Shown: one piece after another, positions 60,900 through 64,000 of the stretch
Position numbering within the stretch: the stretch's first letter is position 1
How the letters are laid out: each line of letters begins with the position of its first letter
The notes under the pieces: model-generated
The model's input: only the letters and a program-made list of their open reading frames with translations
Database searches by the model: none
Told to the model about the DNA's origin: nothing
NCBI GenBank assembly: GCA_003797895.1
Contig: RKQB01000007.1
Coordinates: 234,306 to 298,305, forward strand
Direction of reading: 5' to 3'
DNA length: 64,000 nucleotides
Source: Cyclobacteriaceae bacterium YHN15
GTDB lineage: Bacteria; Bacteroidota; Bacteroidia; Cytophagales; Cyclobacteriaceae
Program-made: the position numbers and the translations under genes

Positions 60900-62126
60900 A
60901 TGAAAGATTTACTCAAAAAGTTTGAGAACAAAAAGCCCGAAATAGTTTTTGAATGGAGCGATGGCGAATCAGAGGCAGAAGGCTGGGTCGTGATCAATTC
61001 TCTCCGTGGCGGAGCAGCAGGTGGTGGTACCAGGATGAGGAAAGGCTTGGATAAAAGAGAAGTGGAATCCCTTGCCAAAACCATGGAAGTTAAATTCACC
61101 GTTTCAGGACCTCCCATCGGAGGGGCCAAATCAGGCATCAATTTCGATCCCAATGATCCAAGAAAAGAAGAAGTGCTCAAAAGATGGTATAAAGCCGTCA
61201 TGCCGCTTTTACGGAATTATTACGGTACCGGTGGTGACATGAATGTGGATGAAATCCATCAGGTAATTCCCATCACGGAATCCTTCGGACTGTGGCATCC
61301 CCAAGAAGGAATTGTCAATGGACATTTTCATGCCACTGAACCACAGAAAATCCGAAAAATTGGCCAATTACGGCAAGGGGTTTCCAAAGTACTTGAGGAT
61401 CCACACTTTACACCCAACGGCCAAAAAAAATATACCGTATCCGATATGATCACAGGATACGGTGTTGCGGAGGCAGTCCGCCATTTTTACAAAATCTGGG
61501 GCGGCAAGATCAATGGGAAACGTGCAGTAATTCAGGGATGGGGTAATGTTGGAGCTGCCGCAGCTTGTTTCCTTGCCGTTGAAGGTGTGAAAATCGTCGG
61601 AATCATTGATAGAGTCGGAGGTATAATCAATGAGGAAGGCTTTACATTAGATGAAATCAGGGAATTATTTTTGAAAAGGGATGGCAATAAGTTGGTGGCA
61701 GAAAACCTGATCCCCTTTGAAGAAATGAACGATAGGGTCTGGGACCTTCAAAGCGAAATTTTTATCCCGGCCGCAGCATCGAGACTGATTACCCAAGCGC
61801 AGGCAGAACGAATGGTCAATGCCGGGTTGGAAGTGATTTCCTGTGGGGCCAACGTCCCTTTCGCAGATTCTGAAATTTTCCTGGGCCCTATAGGGGTTTG
61901 GATGGATGAAAGGGTGTCTATTCTTTCAGATTTTATCGCTAATTGTGGAATGGCCAGGGTATTTGCTTACCTGATGTCTGAAAAAGCAATGGTAACAGAT
62001 GAAGCCATATTCAATGATGTAAGCAAAACCATCAACAAGGCTTTAAAGAAAACTTTTGAAAAAAATCCTGAAAAATTCCGACTGGCACAAACTTCCCTTG
62101 AAATAGCTTTAAAGCAGTTGATATAA
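60900..62126 (+). CDS. Glu/Leu/Phe/Val dehydrogenase
   Basis: The 408-residue protein has the ELFV dehydrogenase features: GGGTRMRKG near 41-49, the catalytic lysine in PIGGAKSGI near 77-85, and the NAD-binding GWGNVGAAAA near 219-228. It oxidatively deaminates an amino acid, or runs the reverse reaction, linking nitrogen and carbon metabolism. The exact substrate (glutamate or branched-chain) is not decided by sequence here. A strong terminator follows. Confidence 0.93.
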   Translation: MKDLLKKFENKKPEIVFEWSDGESEAEGWVVINSLRGGAAGGGTRMRKGLDKREVESLAKTMEVKFTVSGPPIGGAKSGINFDPNDPRKEEVLKRWYKAVMPLLRNYYGTGGDMNVDEIHQVIPITESFGLWHPQEGIVNGHFHATEPQKIRKIGQLRQGVSKVLEDPHFTPNGQKKYTVSDMITGYGVAEAVRHFYKIWGGKINGKRAVIQGWGNVGAAAACFLAVEGVKIVGIIDRVGGIINEEGFTLDEIRELFLKRDGNKLVAENLIPFEEMNDRVWDLQSEIFIPAAASRLITQAQAERMVNAGLEVISCGANVPFADSEIFLGPIGVWMDERVSILSDFIANCGMARVFAYLMSEKAMVTDEAIFNDVSKTINKALKKTFEKNPEKFRLAQTSLEIALKQLI

Positions 62127-62144
62127 AAATTATACCAGTCATCC

Positions 62145-62190
62145 GCTGGGTTGAATTAATTTAAAAATAATTCAACCCAGCTTCTTTATT
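62145..62190 (+). terminator. Terminator after the dehydrogenase
   Basis: A 14-bp perfect stem, GCTGGGTTGAATTA at 62145-62158 and TAATTCAACCCAGC at 62168-62181, has a 9-nt loop and a following T-rich tract (TTCTTTATTTTAT). Confidence 0.85.
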
Positions 62191-62319
62191 TTATGTGGTG
62201 CTTTTCATCCAAAATAAGTAGTTTAGCAAGAATAAACTTGGATATTTTAGATTGCCGATGAACATTTCCAGGTTTTTTGAAACCATTTACTTTGAAGAAG
62301 ACTGATTAATTTTAATTGA

Positions 62320-63822
62320 ATGAAGAATCTAATCGCTGTTTTGGTGCTAATATTTGGGATTTTGATTTTTTTCGGGACTCCGAAAGTTCAGGCCCAAGAG
62401 GACACTCAAACTGAAGTAATAGATGCAATAGGGGAAAGTGATCCTATCTCCAGCGTAGGTGCCGAAGTTCACGATGACGCTCACGGGCATCATGAAGTCG
62501 CTCCGATCTGGTTGGTAATTCCCTTTGTGGCTTTGTTACTGATGATTGCTACCGGACCGCTGTTCTATGAACATTTCTGGCATCACAATTATCCCAAAAT
62601 TGCTGTCGGATTGGCTATTCTAGTTGTCTTCTATTATTTATTTATCCTACATAATGTACATGGACCGGTTCACGCCATGGCTGAATATGTGCAGTTTATA
62701 GCACTTCTAGCCTCCTTATACATTGCCTCCGGAGGTATTTTAATTGAAATTGACAAAAAAGCTACCCCTTTGGCCAATGTATCACTGCTGTTGATCGGTG
62801 CATTGGTATCCAACCTGATCGGTACCACCGGAGCTTCCATGTTGTTGATCAGGCCCTTTATCCGATTGAACAAAGGAAATATCCAGCCTTACCATATCAT
62901 TTTCTTTATTTTTATGGTAAGTAATATAGGTGGGTCTTTGACGCCTATCGGTGATCCTCCCTTGTTCCTTGGCTTCCTGAAAGGCGTGCCGTTTTTCTGG
63001 ACTTTGGAGTATAACTGGCCAGCATGGGTTTTGGCGCTGATCATCCTTGCCCTTATCTTCTATTTTATAGACAGGAAATTCGGCAGGGCCAATGAAGATG
63101 AATTGGAGGAAGTAACTTATACCAACAAATTTGAACTGATCGGTTCCAGAAATTTCCTTTGGCTTTTGATTGTCATCTGCTCTGTATTTTTGGACCCTAA
63201 CGTAATCGACTGGGTACCTGCCATTCATTATGATGGTCAGAAATTTTCCTTCATACGGGAAATAATTATGCTTTCCGTTGCCTATTTCAGCTTTAAATTT
63301 GCCGATCAAAAAGCGATCAAAGGAAATGAATTCAATTTTGAACCTATCCGGGAGGTAGCCTTTATCTTCATCGGTATCTTCGGAACCATGATGCCTGCCC
63401 TGGAATTGGTAGGTAACTTTGCCAAATCACCGGAAGGTGCCCAATTGATTACCCATAATACCCTTTATTGGGGGACAGGCATATTATCCGGCGTACTGGA
63501 TAATGCACCAACTTACCTCAACTTCCTGGCAGCTGCCATGGCATCCCAAGGGGCTGAAATCAGCAATATTGACATGGTGAGAAATTTCGCCCTGAACAAT
63601 TATGAAGATTCGGCATTTGAACTGATGGCCATATCCATAGCTGCTGTTTTCTTTGGTGCCATGACCTATATCGGCAACGGCCCGAATTTTATGGTGAAGT
63701 CCATCGCAGAACAAAGCGGGATTAAAATGCCTTCCTTCTTCGGTTATATCATCAGATTTTCCCTGCCTATTCTATTGCCTGTGCTGATTATCGTCTGGCT
63801 GGTGTTTTTCGCTTTTGTTTGA
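62320..63822 (+). CDS. nhaD: NhaD-type sodium/proton antiporter
   Basis: The 500-residue protein starts with a hydrophobic export or first helix ending near VQAQ and a histidine/acid-rich segment (HDDAHGHHE, about 52-60). About twelve membrane helices of the ion-transporter superfamily follow. Conserved segments include LIGTTGASMLLIRPFIR near 166-182, GGSLTPIGDPPLFLGFLKGVPFFW near 203-226, and SGVLDNAPTYLNFLA near 390-404, all typical of NhaD. It should exchange sodium or lithium for protons at the inner membrane. It stands alone. Confidence 0.88.
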   Translation: MKNLIAVLVLIFGILIFFGTPKVQAQEDTQTEVIDAIGESDPISSVGAEVHDDAHGHHEVAPIWLVIPFVALLLMIATGPLFYEHFWHHNYPKIAVGLAILVVFYYLFILHNVHGPVHAMAEYVQFIALLASLYIASGGILIEIDKKATPLANVSLLLIGALVSNLIGTTGASMLLIRPFIRLNKGNIQPYHIIFFIFMVSNIGGSLTPIGDPPLFLGFLKGVPFFWTLEYNWPAWVLALIILALIFYFIDRKFGRANEDELEEVTYTNKFELIGSRNFLWLLIVICSVFLDPNVIDWVPAIHYDGQKFSFIREIIMLSVAYFSFKFADQKAIKGNEFNFEPIREVAFIFIGIFGTMMPALELVGNFAKSPEGAQLITHNTLYWGTGILSGVLDNAPTYLNFLAAAMASQGAEISNIDMVRNFALNNYEDSAFELMAISIAAVFFGAMTYIGNGPNFMVKSIAEQSGIKMPSFFGYIIRFSLPILLPVLIIVWLVFFAFV

Positions 63823-63823
63823 T

Positions 63824-63893
63824 GTGGGATGAGTGGGGTGTGAAGAGTTAAGAGTTAAGAGTGATGAGTGATGAGTGATGAGTGATGAGTTGA
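63824..63893. repeat. Heptamer-period array H
   Basis: Ten in-phase 7-bp units begin one base after the nhaD stop codon. The central part has two exact copies of GAGTTAA and then four of GAGTGAT. The outer units are degenerate. This is the clearest of the arrays, and its unit differs from the others. Confidence 0.75.
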
Positions 63894-64000
63894 TGATGCC
63901 TAAAAAACATTGACCGTTTTCTTTTACTATAAACTCAATCATCTGCAGAGATTACATCTGGATTCTGAGCTTTTGTTTGGCTTGAATGGAAGGGGCTCGA

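Noticed and set aside
62320..63822. Citrate or arsenite permease instead of NhaD
   Set aside because: The superfamily is shared, but GDPPLFLGFLKGVPFFW and DNAPTYLNF fit NhaD best.
63824..63893. CRISPR array
   Set aside because: Units are 7 bp with no spacers, and no cas gene is in the window.

Overview
The window comes from an AT-rich Bacteroidota chromosome, most likely class Cytophagia and family Cyclobacteriaceae (the Algoriphagus/Belliella/Aquiflexum area). The family-level call is an inference. It rests on TonB receptors with N-terminal carboxypeptidase-regulatory-like domains, DUF4382 lipoproteins, a PD40 protein, LytS/LytTR signalling, -7 promoter boxes of the form TAnnTTTG, tRNA genes without an encoded CCA, and the block coaX - outer membrane protein - TPR - lptC - corC - PpiD/SurA. 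No insertion sequence, prophage, CRISPR array, rRNA operon or replication origin was seen. Most genes are ordinary chromosomal genes.

Layout. 1-6,046: end of a TrkA/KtrA potassium-uptake subunit, a potassium channel with a C-terminal zinc ribbon, an MFS carrier, a SulP anion permease, a TauE/SafE exporter and a SlyD-like isomerase. 6,283-12,752: a Gfo/Idh/MocA oxidoreductase facing a dGTPase, two adjacent DUF4382 lipoproteins running into ribD, then free-methionine-sulfoxide reductase and a LOG-family hydrolase. 12,911-15,434: small envelope proteins and a TPR protein. 15,657-15,961: two nearly identical 124-nt tRNA-like genes with a very long variable arm, followed by a good terminator. 16,037-25,396: a LolC/E-like permease with rbfA, a DUF6427-like membrane protein, the glyA-tatC-rpiB operon, a TRIC-type channel and uvrA. 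25,448-31,183: a VTT membrane protein, a Crp/Fnr regulator with an MFS carrier, a lipoprotein, a 2-oxoglutarate oxygenase with chrA, and tRNA-Val. 31,541-41,627: an M14 peptidase, a PD40 protein, a short TonB receptor with a 217-residue partner, a CPBP protease and a LytS/LytTR pair. 41,737-46,209: a TonB receptor with a His-rich envelope protein, two small orphans and an AEC carrier. 46,206-59,370, all minus strand: AsmA-like protein, suhB, rsmI, pterin dehydratase, DUF493, PpiD/SurA, CorC, a small membrane protein, lptC, TPR, outer membrane barrel and coaX. 59,481-63,822: anmK, a Glu/Leu/Phe/Val dehydrogenase and an NhaD-type antiporter.

The most unusual parts are non-coding. The tandem tRNA-like genes at 15,657-15,961 fold into a complete class II cloverleaf with a 55-nt variable region, a GUC anticodon and discriminator G. 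A second signal is a set of intergenic tracts built on a 7-bp period, with a different unit at each site, usually starting at a gene end (near 6,056, 12,123, 22,483, 31,199, 35,995, 41,633, 50,293, 60,551 and 63,824). Two further dispersed families are visible: a three-hairpin element (6,123-6,217 and 60,585-60,682), and an inverted-end element with a 24-bp identical core in opposite orientations (35,781-35,970 and 49,270-49,400).

Several genes lack an ATG at the likely start (TTG or GTG). Two promoter boxes lie so close to the start codon that leaderless transcripts are plausible (dgt, lptC).
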